Notes: generated by a model from the letters alone, not told the origin. A stretch of 64,000 nucleotides of DNA from Nitrosomonas communis (GCF_001007935.1 NZ_CP011451.1:620001-684000), one strand, 5' to 3'; shown: positions 38,678 to 48,709, counted from the stretch's first letter. A program made the numbers and translations.

Positions 38678-39841
38678 TTATTTTGCTGTCAAACGTTCGC
38701 CTGTTTGCGGGTCAAATAAATGTAATTTATCTATATCGAAAGTCAGTTTTATCCTGTCCCCTTCCTTGATGCGATGGCTGGCATCTAACTTAGCGGTAAT
38801 CTGCCATTTATCACCTGACTTCTTGTCCAGGTTAAGATCCCGTGTTAATGCAGGCATGTCGGGCCACTGGTTATTTTTGATTTGAAAGTAAATGAGCACT
38901 TCAGCACCTAACCACTCCACCACATCTACTTGCGTATCAAAGGCGGCTTGTTTCGGATGCTGTCCACTTTCATCAGACAATACGTAAAAATCTTCAGGAC
39001 GGATACCCGCAATGGCGTATTGATGCTGGCTTGGAAGAGTCATGCTCTCAGGAAAATTTATTTCTAAATCGAGTGAGAAAAAGAACAGTCGGCTATCTCT
39101 GAGTTGTACCGGAAAAAAATTCATGGCTGGGGAACCGACAAATCCCGCTACAAATAAATCGCCGGGTTGCCGATATAATTCATAAGGGGTTCCGATTTGC
39201 TGAACCACGCCTTTATTTAAAACCGCTACCCGGTCACCGAGCGTCATGGCTTCGGTCTGATCATGGGTCACATAAACAGTCGTGGTGCCTAGTCGCTTTT
39301 GCAGTCGGGCGAGCTCGGTACGCATTTGATTACGCAGCCTGGCATCAAGATTGGATAATGGCTCATCAAGTAAGAAAGCTTGTGGATTGCGCACAATCGC
39401 CCTGCCCATCGCCACACGCTGACGCTGACCGCCCGATAAATTTCGCGGCTTACTGTCGAGTAAATGGCTCAATTCTAGAATAGCCGCGGTTTCTTCCACA
39501 CGCTTATTTATTTCTTTTTTGGGTACTTTCGCCATGACGAGCGGGAACGCGATATTTTGCCGCACATTCATATGCGGATAGAGGGCATAGCTCTGAAAGA
39601 CCATCGCCATATTGCGATCCTTCGGATCCAGGTGGTTAATTACTTTGCCGTCAAGTCGAATCTCGCCGCTGCTGACTCCTTCCAGACCGACGATCATATG
39701 CAGCAAGGTTGATTTACCGCAGCCGGAGGGGCCGACGAGAATAAAAAATTCGCCATCATTAATGACAAAACTGGTCGCACTGACTGCTACCGTCCCATCA
39801 GGAAATTGTTTGGTCACATTGCTTAGTTCAATTTTTGCCAT
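38678..39841 (-). CDS. ABC transporter ATP-binding protein, sugar type (UgpC/MalK family)
   Basis: The 387 residues have Walker A GPSGCGKST (38-46), the signature LSGGQRQRVAMGRAIV, Walker B AFLLDEPLSNLDARLRNQM and a C-terminal TOBE/MalK regulatory domain (about 240-385). This is the CUT1 class, which powers di- and oligosaccharide or glycerol-phosphate importers. It is the last gene of a four-gene operon, 18 nt after the second permease. Confidence 0.94.
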   Translation of the reverse strand: MAKIELSNVTKQFPDGTVAVSATSFVINDGEFFILVGPSGCGKSTLLHMIVGLEGVSSGEIRLDGKVINHLDPKDRNMAMVFQSYALYPHMNVRQNIAFPLVMAKVPKKEINKRVEETAAILELSHLLDSKPRNLSGGQRQRVAMGRAIVRNPQAFLLDEPLSNLDARLRNQMRTELARLQKRLGTTTVYVTHDQTEAMTLGDRVAVLNKGVVQQIGTPYELYRQPGDLFVAGFVGSPAMNFFPVQLRDSRLFFFSLDLEINFPESMTLPSQHQYAIAGIRPEDFYVLSDESGQHPKQAAFDTQVDVVEWLGAEVLIYFQIKNNQWPDMPALTRDLNLDKKSGDKWQITAKLDASHRIKEGDRIKLTFDIDKLHLFDPQTGERLTAK

Positions 39842-39859
39842 ATAGTCAATTTGATCACA

Positions 39860-40696
39860 TCAGCCTTTCACAGCACCTGATGTCAGACCCGCCACGATAC
39901 GTTGCTGAAAAATTAACACTATAATCAAGACTGGTACAGTAATGACCACTGAAGCTGCCGCAATCAAGCCAGTGGGTAATTCAAAACGGGAGCTGCCTGT
40001 AAAAAAGGCAATCACCGCAGGTACCGTGCGGGCATTGTTGGTGGAAGTCAGCGAAATCGCAAATAAAAAATCATTCCAGGCAAAAATAAATACCAGAATC
40101 GCAGCCGTAAATATGGCGGGTGCGGCCAGGGGCACAATCACCCTAATAAAGGCTTGCCACGGGGTAGCGCCATCAACACGAGCGGCTTTGTCCAACTCCC
40201 AGGGAATTTCACGAAAAAAAGCAGATAAGATCCAAATGGCAAGCGGCAAAGCAAAAGTCATATAAGGAATGATGAGGCCCAACCAGGTATCAAATAGCCC
40301 TACTGTGCGCCACATATTGAAAATCGGCCCGATAATCACCACCGATGGAAACATGGCGGTGGCCAATGCGCCAGCAAGGATCAAGCGTCTGCCGGGGAAT
40401 TCTAATCTGACTATGGCGTAGGCAGCAAACATTCCCAGCGTAACTGCCAGTACCGTCGATATCACAGCAATACCAAGGGAATTCCACAATGCCGCTGGAA
40501 ACTGCATGTCAGAGAAAATAATTCGGTAATTCTCCAAGCTGATAGTTTGCGGAAAAAAACGCTGGTCATTCAAATGACGACTCTGCTTCAACGACAGGGA
40601 TATAATCCATAAGACAGGTAATAAGGCGTAAGCCATCACCATGAGGTTACCCATCCCCCAGAAAACACGTCCCATCAGGTCATTCCTCATTCTCAT
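39860..40696 (-). CDS. Carbohydrate ABC transporter permease (MalG type)
   Basis: The 278-residue inner-membrane permease has six helices. Its ATPase-docking EAA loop includes [20 protein letters not shown] followed by IVPLAAPA. C-terminal features fit MalG/UgpE/ThuG. Its ATG overlaps the stop of the preceding permease by 4 nt. Confidence 0.93.
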   Translation of the reverse strand: MRMRNDLMGRVFWGMGNLMVMAYALLPVLWIISLSLKQSRHLNDQRFFPQTISLENYRIIFSDMQFPAALWNSLGIAVISTVLAVTLGMFAAYAIVRLEFPGRRLILAGALATAMFPSVVIIGPIFNMWRTVGLFDTWLGLIIPYMTFALPLAIWILSAFFREIPWELDKAARVDGATPWQAFIRVIVPLAAPAIFTAAILVFIFAWNDFLFAISLTSTNNARTVPAVIAFFTGSSRFELPTGLIAAASVVITVPVLIIVLIFQQRIVAGLTSGAVKG

Positions 40697-41571
40697 TCGG
40701 CCTTTTCTCCTTGAGTCAGCGATGCCCCAAAGCCTTTAATAAACAAAACCGAGATTATAAGTACACCGATAAAAATCAATACTGAAACTGCCGAACCCAG
40801 ACCTAAATTGAGGCTTACAATGAAGGTGTTATAGCCCAGCAGGGAGACAGTTTCGGTCCCCTGTGCGCCACGGGTTAGGATAAAAACCGTATCAAAAATA
40901 CGAAACGCATCCAGTGTGCGAAACAATACGGCTACCAGAATGGCAGGTTTCATGAGCGGAACGATAATTTTTATGAAACGTTGCCAGGCATTAGCCCCGT
41001 CGACCCGCGCGGCTTGAATTAAATCATGCGGTACCAGGGTAAGCCCTGCCATTAGCAGCAATGCCATAAATGGCGTGGTTTTCCATATTTCGGTCAGGAT
41101 AATTACTAAAAACGCTGACCAGCGCTGAGTCAACCATACCTGCTCCATACCGAGTAAGGCATTAACAAAACCGGTAGTCGGATCAAAAGCAAATTTCCAG
41201 GCCAATGCCGCAACAACAGTGACCATCGCATACGGAATTAACGTGGCGGCGCGCACTGCGCGGCGCCAGAACAAAGTATGGTGCATAATTAATGCGAGAG
41301 GAAACCCTAACAGCAATTCCAGGGAGACTGAGCTGATTGTCAGAATTAACGTATTACCCAGCGCATGCCACCATACCTCTGAGGTAAGAATACTGACATA
41401 ATTATCGAGACCGATAAAAGCGCGCTGCTCGGGAAAACGCAAATCGTAGCGAAATAATGATAACCACAGTGCGTATAAAATAGGGTAAGCAGTTACCACA
41501 AGCAAGGCAGTTACTGCCGGCGCGCACAATAACCAGCCCAAACGCCGTTCGTTGCTTTTCTTCTGATTCAA
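40693..41571 (-). CDS. Sugar ABC transporter permease (MalF type)
   Basis: The 292-residue permease has six helices and the EAA loop [20 protein letters not shown] followed by IVPLMKPA. It lacks the large periplasmic loop of enterobacterial MalF, as in ThuF/SugA. It overlaps the binding-protein gene by 4 nt upstream and the MalG-type gene by 4 nt downstream. Confidence 0.93.
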   Translation of the reverse strand: MNQKKSNERRLGWLLCAPAVTALLVVTAYPILYALWLSLFRYDLRFPEQRAFIGLDNYVSILTSEVWWHALGNTLILTISSVSLELLLGFPLALIMHHTLFWRRAVRAATLIPYAMVTVVAALAWKFAFDPTTGFVNALLGMEQVWLTQRWSAFLVIILTEIWKTTPFMALLLMAGLTLVPHDLIQAARVDGANAWQRFIKIIVPLMKPAILVAVLFRTLDAFRIFDTVFILTRGAQGTETVSLLGYNTFIVSLNLGLGSAVSVLIFIGVLIISVLFIKGFGASLTQGEKAE

Positions 41572-42815
41572 AGCAAACCCTCTGAATTGAGTGCGCGCTC
41601 GATGGCGCGACGTAGCCGAATAAAATCTTTCTGAGGTTCAATATCGCGCATAGGGTGCAAAGTACGACTGATCGCCAGAGAAATATCATTATAGAGCGGC
41701 GTTTGTGGGCGTTGCACCGCATCGTTTAACGAACTGCGCAACACATCTGCAAAGGGATAAGTCGCGCGAATTTCCGGCTCATCATATAATGCAGCGACAG
41801 TCGGCAGCAGCCCTCCCAGTTCAGCAGCCATACGTTGATGCCTGGCTGCAGTAAGACAGGCAGCGGCATGGAACGCCAACTGAGGATAAGGCGTATAGGC
41901 GCTGACACCTAAATTAAGGCCACCAATCACAAAGCGGCTGGGTTTGCCTTCTATGGCCGCAGGCCAGCGAGCCCATCCCATGTGTTTAACAATTTCAGGC
42001 GCATTTCTCTGGGCGCTGGGCCAGACAAAGGGATAGTTAACCATGAAGCTGGAGTGGCCTGATTCAAAAGCAAGGCGCGCCTGATCTTCGCGTGTAGTCG
42101 CCAGAGCCCGAACAGCGGCCCTTGAATTGGCAAAGCGTGCCATGGTAGAAAGCGTCTGCAAAGTGGGCTGTTGCGCCAGAGAGATATGCTTGCCACTGAC
42201 ATCCAATACTGAGCCGCCATTCGAGGCCAGCAGTGAAATAAAGAATGCAGTTAATCCTTCATAACGTTCGCCTTGTGCCTGTATGGTCCCTGTTTTCCCC
42301 AATGATTCAGCCACAAGGATCATTTCATCCCAGGTGGCAGGCGCTGCAGTGACTCTGTCTGTGCGATACCATAATAACTGAATATTCGTAGTGAACGGCG
42401 CTGCCCATAATTGATTTTGATAGATTGCGCTCTGCAATGGAGCATCCAGTCGACCTGCCTTGGCTTGCTCAGCTGTTTCGCCAGTCCAGGGAAGAATCCA
42501 ACCCGCCTGCGCAAATTCTGCAGTCCAGATGACATCCATCCCGATAATATCGATGGAATTATCGCCTGCGGCCAGCCGGCGCACTAATTGCTCACGTTGT
42601 TGATCGGCATCAGCAGGCAATGGCACCTGTTCTATTTTATACGCTTGTCCTGAATCTTCAGAGCAGCGCCTGGCTGCCATGGAAAATGCGCCCGAGGGTT
42701 CACCGGCAACATACCAGTTCAAGGTAGGAATAGCCTCCCTCCTCTGACTGCTGCAGCCATAGAGTATGATGCTGATGGTAATGCATAAGGCTAAAGTGAG
42801 ACGGATACTGATCAA
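41568..42815 (-). CDS. Sugar ABC transporter solute-binding lipoprotein
   Basis: The 415-residue protein starts with a lipoprotein signal (lipobox LYGC, Cys21). It is a family 1 extracellular binding protein: NWYVAGEPSG, IDIIGMDVIWTAEFAQAGWI, WAAPFTTNIQLLWYRTD and GGLNLGVSAY. The nearest familiar relatives are trehalose/maltose receptors such as ThuE and LpqY, but the ligand cannot be read from sequence. It heads an operon with two permeases and an ATPase, all tightly packed, with no regulator or catabolic gene alongside. Confidence 0.9.
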   Translation of the reverse strand: MISIRLTLALCITISIILYGCSSQRREAIPTLNWYVAGEPSGAFSMAARRCSEDSGQAYKIEQVPLPADADQQREQLVRRLAAGDNSIDIIGMDVIWTAEFAQAGWILPWTGETAEQAKAGRLDAPLQSAIYQNQLWAAPFTTNIQLLWYRTDRVTAAPATWDEMILVAESLGKTGTIQAQGERYEGLTAFFISLLASNGGSVLDVSGKHISLAQQPTLQTLSTMARFANSRAAVRALATTREDQARLAFESGHSSFMVNYPFVWPSAQRNAPEIVKHMGWARWPAAIEGKPSRFVIGGLNLGVSAYTPYPQLAFHAAACLTAARHQRMAAELGGLLPTVAALYDEPEIRATYPFADVLRSSLNDAVQRPQTPLYNDISLAISRTLHPMRDIEPQKDFIRLRRAIERALNSEGLL

Positions 42816-42908
42816 TGCTCCTCTCTCCTCGTTGATAGCGACAAAAAGTTATCAGATAATTTTTTGTCATCATATAATTTTTTATCAGTAGTCTGCTTTC
42901 AATATTGA
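42816..42908 (-). promoter_or_regulatory. AT-rich upstream region of the sugar importer operon
   Basis: On the minus strand the sequence holds the near-repeats TGATAAAAAATTATA, TGATGACAAAAAATTATC and TGATAACTTTTTG in succession. They may be an operator or simply a promoter up-element. The GAGAGGAG ribosome site lies just before the ATG. Confidence 0.3.
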
Positions 42909-43010
42909 ATTCCATTTCTAAATCAAAAATGACACGAAGGCGAGCCGCAGACAGTATAAATAATACGGCAAGGTGAAGCCGACAAAGTCAGTTTTGATTT
43001 AGAAATGGAA
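42909..43010. repeat. Interspersed TIR element, copy 8 (short form, near consensus)
   Basis: This copy of about 102 bp has both TIRs essentially perfect over about 25 bp and the short internal block GGTGAAGCC. It lies in the divergent region between the sugar importer and the dienelactone hydrolase gene. Confidence 0.93.
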
Positions 43011-43040
43011 GAACGCAATGCCATATATTTTCTGTAACAA

Positions 43041-43062
43041 ATACCATAGCAGAATATGGTAT
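43041..43062. other. Perfect hairpin between repeat copies 8 and 9
   Basis: ATACCATA pairs with TATGGTAT around a 6-nt loop. It is low in GC, with no T-tract on either side. Apart from this, the stretch 43011-43218 shows nothing recognisable. Confidence 0.5.
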
Positions 43063-43218
43063 CTCTGTCTTGATTATGTAGTTCAAGCGTTTAAGATGCT
43101 TAAGTATTTTCTGAGGTGAGAATGCAGCTATTTTTTGATCATTGCTGGCAGGTAGTTATTCATGCATTATTGAGTAATTCAAACATTACTTTGGGGTTTG
43201 GCTGATCAGATTGTCGCA

Positions 43219-43330
43219 ATTCCATTTCCAGATCAAACATGACGCGGAGGCGAGCCATCAACAGTATGACAGTATCAATGATGCAGCAAGGTGAAGTCGA
43301 CTCAGTCAGGGTTGATTTAAAATTAGGATA
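43219..43330. repeat. Interspersed TIR element, copy 9 (diverged)
   Basis: The left TIR ATTCCATTTCCAGATCAAAC is clear. The middle holds a small duplication (CAGTATGACAGTATCAAT), and the right end is decayed (GTTGATTTAAAATTAGGAT). It is the second copy within the same 561-bp divergent region. Confidence 0.75.
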
Positions 43331-43376
43331 AGATAGTAAAAGTTTCTTCCATATTAATTAATAAGGATAGAGTAAT

Positions 43377-44087
43377 ATGCTTACGAAATTTGTTGATTAT
43401 CAGGATGGCGATACCGAACTGGAAGGTTATATGGTCTATCACGAAACAGATGCCCCCAAACCGGTCGTGCTGGTTGCGCATGATTGGAGTGGTCGGCGCG
43501 AATTTGCCTGTAAGGCAGCAGAAAGAGTCGCAGCAATGGGTTATGTCGGTTTTGCGCTGGATATGTATGGCAAAGGTATATTTGGCCGCGATGGGGACGT
43601 GGACGGTAACGCAGCACTCATGCATCCTTACGCAAGTGATAGAGCCTTATTGAGGCAAAGAATTAACGCAGCATTACTGGCAGTGCGAAAACTCCCACAT
43701 GTTGATGCAACCAGGATCGCGGCAATGGGTTATTGTTTTGGTGGAATGTGTGTGCTGGAATTGGCTCGATCCGGTGCTGATGTGAAAGGTGTTATCAGCA
43801 TTCATGGTATTTTGGCACGTGATTATATTACCAATGAAAAAATAAGCGCTAAAGTGCTCTGTCTACATGGTCATGATGATCCCATGGTACCGCCCGAGCA
43901 GGTGTTAGCTTTTGAGCAGGAGATGACCGAAGCGGGAGTAGACTGGCAGATGCATATTTATGGAGGAACCATGCATGCCTTTACCAATCCTGTGGCTAAT
44001 AATCCCACTTTCGGCACAGTCTACAAAGAAATAGCGGCAAAACGGGCTTATCAGTCGATTGGCAATTTCTTGGCTGAAATTTTCTAG
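43377..44087 (+). CDS. Dienelactone hydrolase family protein
   Basis: The 236-residue alpha/beta hydrolase has a Cys nucleophile in GYCFGGMCVLELA, an Asp in HGHDDPMVPPEQV and a His in GGTMHAFTNP, the Cys-Asp-His triad of DLH proteins. No aromatic-degradation genes adjoin it, so it is probably a general esterase. The start codon has AAGGAT upstream. Confidence 0.9.
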   Translation: MLTKFVDYQDGDTELEGYMVYHETDAPKPVVLVAHDWSGRREFACKAAERVAAMGYVGFALDMYGKGIFGRDGDVDGNAALMHPYASDRALLRQRINAALLAVRKLPHVDATRIAAMGYCFGGMCVLELARSGADVKGVISIHGILARDYITNEKISAKVLCLHGHDDPMVPPEQVLAFEQEMTEAGVDWQMHIYGGTMHAFTNPVANNPTFGTVYKEIAAKRAYQSIGNFLAEIF

Positions 44088-44144
44088 AGTAATGTAGATC
44101 AGTCCACATTAAAATTGCTCTTTGCTTTTGTGGCTCGTCACACA

Positions 44145-44531
44145 CTACCAATACTTCTTTGCCTTATTCCATTTATACAATAGGGCAGCAAATTGATTGT
44201 AAGCAACCTGCCCTAACTGTTTGATAAGTGGCAAACCCAATAGTGTTGCCTTCCATTTCTCGCCAGGAGAATGCCGCCAAATGGTGAGAAATGCATCAAA
44301 CCCGATATAAGTTTGACCATGTTCATCCACGACATGCAATCGCTCACGCACTTGCTCAAGTTCTGAATGGATTTCCGTGACTAATGCAGGATGCGAATGG
44401 ATATCTTTCCATTCGACCGGACACCCTTTCATCTTGCCTTTCTGATTTTCTATGCCAGCCTTGCACACCGGACAGGCTGAGTTGTAATAAACTTTGATCG
44501 GATTCGTTTCTTTATCCACTGAAAAACTCAT
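44145..44531 (-). CDS. DCC-family (DUF393) thiol-disulfide oxidoreductase-like protein
   Basis: From ATG 44531 the protein is 128 residues, starting MSFSVDKETNPIKVYYNSAC. The CPVC pair in YYNSACPVCKAG and the segment GFDAFLTIWRHSP define the DCC family, with a presumed thioredoxin-like redox role. Reading could also begin at an ATG at 44543, but those four extra codons lie entirely inside repeat copy 10. The start codon at 44531-44529 uses the last bases of the repeat's TIR, whose GGGAAATGGA is the only ribosome-site-like sequence in front of the gene. Confidence 0.82.
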   Translation of the reverse strand: MSFSVDKETNPIKVYYNSACPVCKAGIENQKGKMKGCPVEWKDIHSHPALVTEIHSELEQVRERLHVVDEHGQTYIGFDAFLTIWRHSPGEKWKATLLGLPLIKQLGQVAYNQFAALLYKWNKAKKYW

Positions 44532-44631
44532 TCCATTTCCCAATCAAACATTACGCGAAGGCGAACCAAAGATAATATTAATCATACCGCAAAGTGAAGC
44601 TGACAAAGCCGGTATTATTTAAAAATGGAAT
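44530..44631. repeat. Interspersed TIR element, copy 10 (short form)
   Basis: This 102-bp copy, with moderate divergence in the core, has TIRs ATTCCATTTCCCAATCAAAC and TTTAAAAATGGAAT. Its left tip overlaps the start codon of the DCC gene, and its right tip lies 14 nt from the ubiD stop. Confidence 0.87.
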
Positions 44632-44645
44632 AAGCTAGCGTTATT

Positions 44646-46109
44646 TCAAAAAGGCAACTTACTCCAGAGCTGATCAATACGCATTTTGACCGCAGCATCC
44701 ATTTCGATCGGTCTGCCCCATTCGCGTGTCGTCTCTCCCGCCCATTTGTTGGTCGCATCCAATCCCATCTTACCACCCAGGCCAGAGACGGGGCTCGCAA
44801 AATCCAGATAATCGATCGGGGTATTTTCCACGATCAAGGTATCCCGCGCGGGATCCACGCGTGTTGTAATTGCCCAGATGACTTCTTTCCAGTCGCGGAT
44901 ATCGATATCGTCATCTGTCACAATGATGAACTTGGTATACATGAACTGACGCAAGAAGCTCCATACCCCGAACATCACCCGTTTGGCGTGCCCGGGATAT
45001 TGTTTTTTCATGCTGACTACCGCCATGCGATAGGAACACCCCTCCGGTGGCAAATAAAAATCAACAATTTCAGTAAATTGCTTCTGCAGCAAAGGCACAA
45101 ACACCTCGTTTAGCGCGACCCCCAGAATAGCTGGCTCATCAGGCGGTTTGCCGGTATAGGTGGAATGATAAATCGGATTGCGGCGCATGGTAATGCGTTC
45201 GATAGTGAAAACCGGAAAAGTCTCCTGCTCGTTATAATAACCGGTGTGATCACCATAGGGTCCTTCTATCGCGGTCTCATCAGGATAAATAAATCCTTCC
45301 AGCACAATTTCTGCGCTGGCGGGCACTTGCAGGTCATGGCTGATGCATTTGACGACTTCGGTCTTGGCACCACGCAGTAATCCAGCAAACTGATATTCAC
45401 TGAGACTATCAGGCACGGGCGTAACGGCGCCCAGAATGGTGGCTGGATCCGCCCCCAAGGCGACGGCCACAGGATAAGGTTGGCCTGGACTGACCATGCA
45501 GAAATCACGATAATCCAGCGCTCCCCCTCGGTGAGCAAGCCAGCGCATAATGACTTTATTCGGCGCAATGACTTGTTGCCGGTAAATACCCAGATTTTGC
45601 CGCGCTTTATGCGGGCCGCGCGTCACGGTAAGCCCCCAGGTAATCAGTGGAGCGATATCGCCTGGCCAGCATGTCTGGATGGGCAATCTGGCTAAATCGA
45701 TTGCCTGCCCTTCCCAGATGACCTCCTGGCATGCGGCACTGGAAACTACCTTGGGTGTCATGTTGAGCACCTGCTTCAGCACAGGCAGCTTTTCCCACGC
45801 ATCCCTCAGACCCTTGGGGGGATCAGGCTCTTTAAGATAAGCCAACAATTTACCCACTTCGCGCAACGCCGTGACCGATTCCTGCCCCATTCCCAACGCG
45901 ACACGCTCAGGCGTGCCAAACAGGTTGCCCAATACCGGTATACTCTGCCCTTTCGGTTGCTCGAACAGCACAGCAGGACCCGCTTTTTTGAGTAACCGGT
46001 CACAAATCTCGGTCATTTCCAGAAAAGGATCCACTTCGATCCTCACTCGTTTCAGTTCCCCTCGAGTTTCCAATTGTGTGAGAAAATCACGCAGATCTTT
46101 GTATTTCAT
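44646..46109 (-). CDS. ubiD: 4-hydroxy-3-polyprenylbenzoate decarboxylase
   Basis: UbiD removes the carboxyl group from the prenylated ring in ubiquinone synthesis, using prenylated FMN. The 487 residues have the usual motifs: [17 protein letters not shown] at the N-terminus, [20 protein letters not shown] in the centre and [19 protein letters not shown] near the C-terminus. It follows ubiA by 13 nt in a ubiC-ubiA-ubiD operon. Confidence 0.96.
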   Translation of the reverse strand: MKYKDLRDFLTQLETRGELKRVRIEVDPFLEMTEICDRLLKKAGPAVLFEQPKGQSIPVLGNLFGTPERVALGMGQESVTALREVGKLLAYLKEPDPPKGLRDAWEKLPVLKQVLNMTPKVVSSAACQEVIWEGQAIDLARLPIQTCWPGDIAPLITWGLTVTRGPHKARQNLGIYRQQVIAPNKVIMRWLAHRGGALDYRDFCMVSPGQPYPVAVALGADPATILGAVTPVPDSLSEYQFAGLLRGAKTEVVKCISHDLQVPASAEIVLEGFIYPDETAIEGPYGDHTGYYNEQETFPVFTIERITMRRNPIYHSTYTGKPPDEPAILGVALNEVFVPLLQKQFTEIVDFYLPPEGCSYRMAVVSMKKQYPGHAKRVMFGVWSFLRQFMYTKFIIVTDDDIDIRDWKEVIWAITTRVDPARDTLIVENTPIDYLDFASPVSGLGGKMGLDATNKWAGETTREWGRPIEMDAAVKMRIDQLWSKLPF

Positions 46110-46122
46110 CGATATTAAAAAC

Positions 46123-46995
46123 CTAGAAGCTGCCTGTTAGCAAGAAATCCAGTGCAATCCCGGCAAATACCGTTGCACCCACCCAGTTATTATGCAGAAA
46201 AGCCTTGAAACAATTAGCAGGGTTGCGCTCACGAATCAGAGCGTACTGATACCCCACCAGGCCCAAGACTGCTGCCAATGAGAGATAATAAGGAACACCT
46301 CGCTGCAACAGCCAACCCACATAAACCATGATGCCCAGAAAAATGGTATGACACAGCATGATACCCGTTATATCAAAACGCCCGAGTGTAATGGCAGATG
46401 TTTTGATGTCAATTTTGAGATCATCCATTTTGTCAACCATGGCATATTCGGTATCATAGGCAATGACCCAGCATAAGTTAGCCACTAATAATAGCCAGAT
46501 GATGGCAGGCAGTTCACCCGTTTGCGCAGCAAATGCCATGGGTATACCGAAACTGAAGGCAATCCCAAGATACGCTTGCGGCATGGCAAAGAAGCGTTTG
46601 GTAAAAGGATAAGTTCCGGCCAGAAACAATGCTCCTACCGAAAGCAGCCATGTCAATTGATTCAGTGGCAACACCAGTAAAAATGCGCAAAAACTCAATC
46701 CGGCAGCCAGCAACACGGCCTCTTTAGGGGTCACTATGCCGGCCGCCAAAGGGCGGTTTTTAGTACGCTCAACATGAGGATCAATACGACGATCAGCAAA
46801 GTCATTGATGGCACAACCGGCTGAACGCATCAAGACGGTGCCCATAACGAAAATCAGCAGAATCATCAGATCAGGCAGGCCTTCTGCTGCCAGCCATAAC
46901 CCCCACAAGGTAGGCCATAATAACAACAAGATGCCGATCGGCTTATCCAATCTTATCAGTTTGGCATAAGCAATCAGCCGTTCTTTATTCATCAT
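46123..46995 (-). CDS. ubiA: 4-hydroxybenzoate polyprenyltransferase
   Basis: The 290-residue membrane enzyme attaches the polyprenyl chain made by IspB to 4-hydroxybenzoate. The two Asp-rich motifs are [20 protein letters not shown] (about 64-83) and [17 protein letters not shown] (about 180-196). About eight helices are predicted. Its ATG overlaps the end of ubiC by 4 nt. Confidence 0.96.
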   Translation of the reverse strand: MMNKERLIAYAKLIRLDKPIGILLLLWPTLWGLWLAAEGLPDLMILLIFVMGTVLMRSAGCAINDFADRRIDPHVERTKNRPLAAGIVTPKEAVLLAAGLSFCAFLLVLPLNQLTWLLSVGALFLAGTYPFTKRFFAMPQAYLGIAFSFGIPMAFAAQTGELPAIIWLLLVANLCWVIAYDTEYAMVDKMDDLKIDIKTSAITLGRFDITGIMLCHTIFLGIMVYVGWLLQRGVPYYLSLAAVLGLVGYQYALIRERNPANCFKAFLHNNWVGATVFAGIALDFLLTGSF

Positions 46996-47534
46996 ATTTT
47001 TAATCTCAGAATAGCTGGCAAAAAAACTTCAGTGACCAGTATGGGTTGCCCCTGTAACATAAATAGAGAACGTCGCGCCCATAAACTAAGCGGTGGAGCC
47101 TGCAAGCGCTGGCAGGCTCGTTTAAAAAGGGGATGATGGATATTCAGCTGTTTATAACCAAACTCAGCGCGTTTGATCAGCGGATTGGTAAATAACAGGG
47201 TGCCTAAAGATCGGTTGCCCAAGCGACTCAATCCACGCCATGCACCCTGCAGGTGTTTTCTCGCTACCACTGAATGGGCAAATACGACAGGCGTATCGTT
47301 ACAGTAAAGATACACTTCACGCACCAAAGCCAATTCACTGTCACGCAAATTCATCATAACCAATTCATCGGTGCAGGCAGGTGCAAGTGATTGAAAGACC
47401 GGATCAACCCAAAACTTGCTACAACGTTGCTGTATCAACTGTGTCAGTGAATCTCGATGCAATAACCACCAACGAATGTTAACTGCCGCATTGACAGGAA
47501 CAGGATGCCACGTCAGTGGCTGGTGAGCACTCAT
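46992..47534 (-). CDS. ubiC: Chorismate--pyruvate lyase
   Basis: UbiC makes 4-hydroxybenzoate from chorismate. From ATG 47534 the protein has 180 residues; an in-frame TTG at 47549 would add five. Family features are DSLTQLIQQRC, DSELALVREVYLYCNDTPVV, then FAHSVVARKHLQGAWRGLSR and LGTLLFTNP. It leads the ubiC-ubiA-ubiD operon. Neither start has a clear ribosome site. Confidence 0.9.
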   Translation of the reverse strand: MSAHQPLTWHPVPVNAAVNIRWWLLHRDSLTQLIQQRCSKFWVDPVFQSLAPACTDELVMMNLRDSELALVREVYLYCNDTPVVFAHSVVARKHLQGAWRGLSRLGNRSLGTLLFTNPLIKRAEFGYKQLNIHHPLFKRACQRLQAPPLSLWARRSLFMLQGQPILVTEVFLPAILRLKI

Positions 47535-47694
47535 GAAGCAAAAGGACAAAAGCTGAGATTATAAAGCAGACATAGAAGAATGAGGTTAACTTTATTCAAA
47601 AAGCAATATTAACCTCTTTGCGATCAGGATTCTCAGGCCAGATTCTCAGGCCAATGTATCAGCCCACAGACTCATATCACAGGCTCGCTTATTT

Positions 47695-47800
47695 ATTCCA
47701 TTTCCCGATCAAACATGACACGAAGGCGAGCCACAGACAGTATCAATCATAAGAACGCCAGGTAAAGCCGATAAATTCAGGTTTGATTTAGAAATAGAAT
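47695..47800. repeat. Interspersed TIR element, copy 11 (short form)
   Basis: This 106-bp copy has TIRs ATTCCATTTCCCGATCAAAC and GTTTGATTTAGAAATAGAAT. The final T (47800) forms, on the minus strand, the A of the TGA stop codon of the phosphoesterase gene. It lies between that gene and ubiC. Confidence 0.9.
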
Positions 47801-48537
47801 CAGGACATATAGCCTGTTGCAAGCGCCTGTGCCCAGTCATCATAGCGGCGTGAATGTGCCAATTTGACCATAGCGTCATAATCATAAGGCACTGTGATAA
47901 GGGACGCTACCCAGCGGCCTTTAATGCGCTCCAGAATGGCGTAATGCGCATCGGGTGAGCCCGTTTGAACCACATGAAAATAAGGTGTGGCATCATCAAA
48001 AGCTGGTAAACCAATACTACCCGGATTAACAACGAGTTGGCCCGAGGAGGCTCGCATCGCGCGTGGCTTGTGAGTATGCCCGCATAAAACCAGCTTTGCT
48101 CGCGTTTCTCCCAGACGCTCGTCTACTTCTTGACGCGTTGCCATACGTGCACCATGAGCCTCGACAGTTTCCAGAAAATAGGTCAAGTCACTAGCGGGTG
48201 TTCCGTGACAAAGCAACACATCCGTGTCGAAATCTGCTTTAGGCGGAAGTAATTTAAGCCAGGCAAGTTCTCTCGTTGTTAACTGGGAATAGGCTAATTC
48301 ATCAACATCAGTACATTGCTCAGTTCCATATGCGAGAAGTTGGCGATCATGGTTACCGGAGATATGTATCCAATCCTGCGCCATTAAATATTGTGCGGTT
48401 TCCAATGGTAGCAGCGGGCCTGACAAATTATCACCGAGATTGATGACGGCATCGACTCCGCTCTGTTTGAAATGTGCCACCACCGCTTCCAATGCAGGTA
48501 AATTACCATGAATATCTGACACAACAGCGATTCTCAT
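47800..48537 (-). CDS. Metallophosphoesterase (YfcE/MJ0936-like)
   Basis: The 245-residue calcineurin-like phosphoesterase has a full set of metal ligands: VVSDIHGNLPALEAV, NLGDNLSGP, ISGNHDRQ, LLCHGTP and LCGHTHKPRA. Such proteins hydrolyse phosphodiesters. The natural substrate is unknown. Its stop codon is completed by the first base of repeat copy 11, so the very end of the protein may be set by the insertion. Confidence 0.9.
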   Translation of the reverse strand: MRIAVVSDIHGNLPALEAVVAHFKQSGVDAVINLGDNLSGPLLPLETAQYLMAQDWIHISGNHDRQLLAYGTEQCTDVDELAYSQLTTRELAWLKLLPPKADFDTDVLLCHGTPASDLTYFLETVEAHGARMATRQEVDERLGETRAKLVLCGHTHKPRAMRASSGQLVVNPGSIGLPAFDDATPYFHVVQTGSPDAHYAILERIKGRWVASLITVPYDYDAMVKLAHSRRYDDWAQALATGYMS

Positions 48538-48709
48538 AGCAAGCCCCCGCTTAAAGGAGATAGCTAACGTAAATCTTAGTATGGACGTTAGCTACAATGA
48601 ATAACTTCGCCTACTTTAAATTCAAATAGGCGAGGTATCAACGAACTGTCCAGGTCCCGTCCAATGCACACAGCTACGGGATATGGGCAGTCAATTTATT
48701 TGCGACCTG

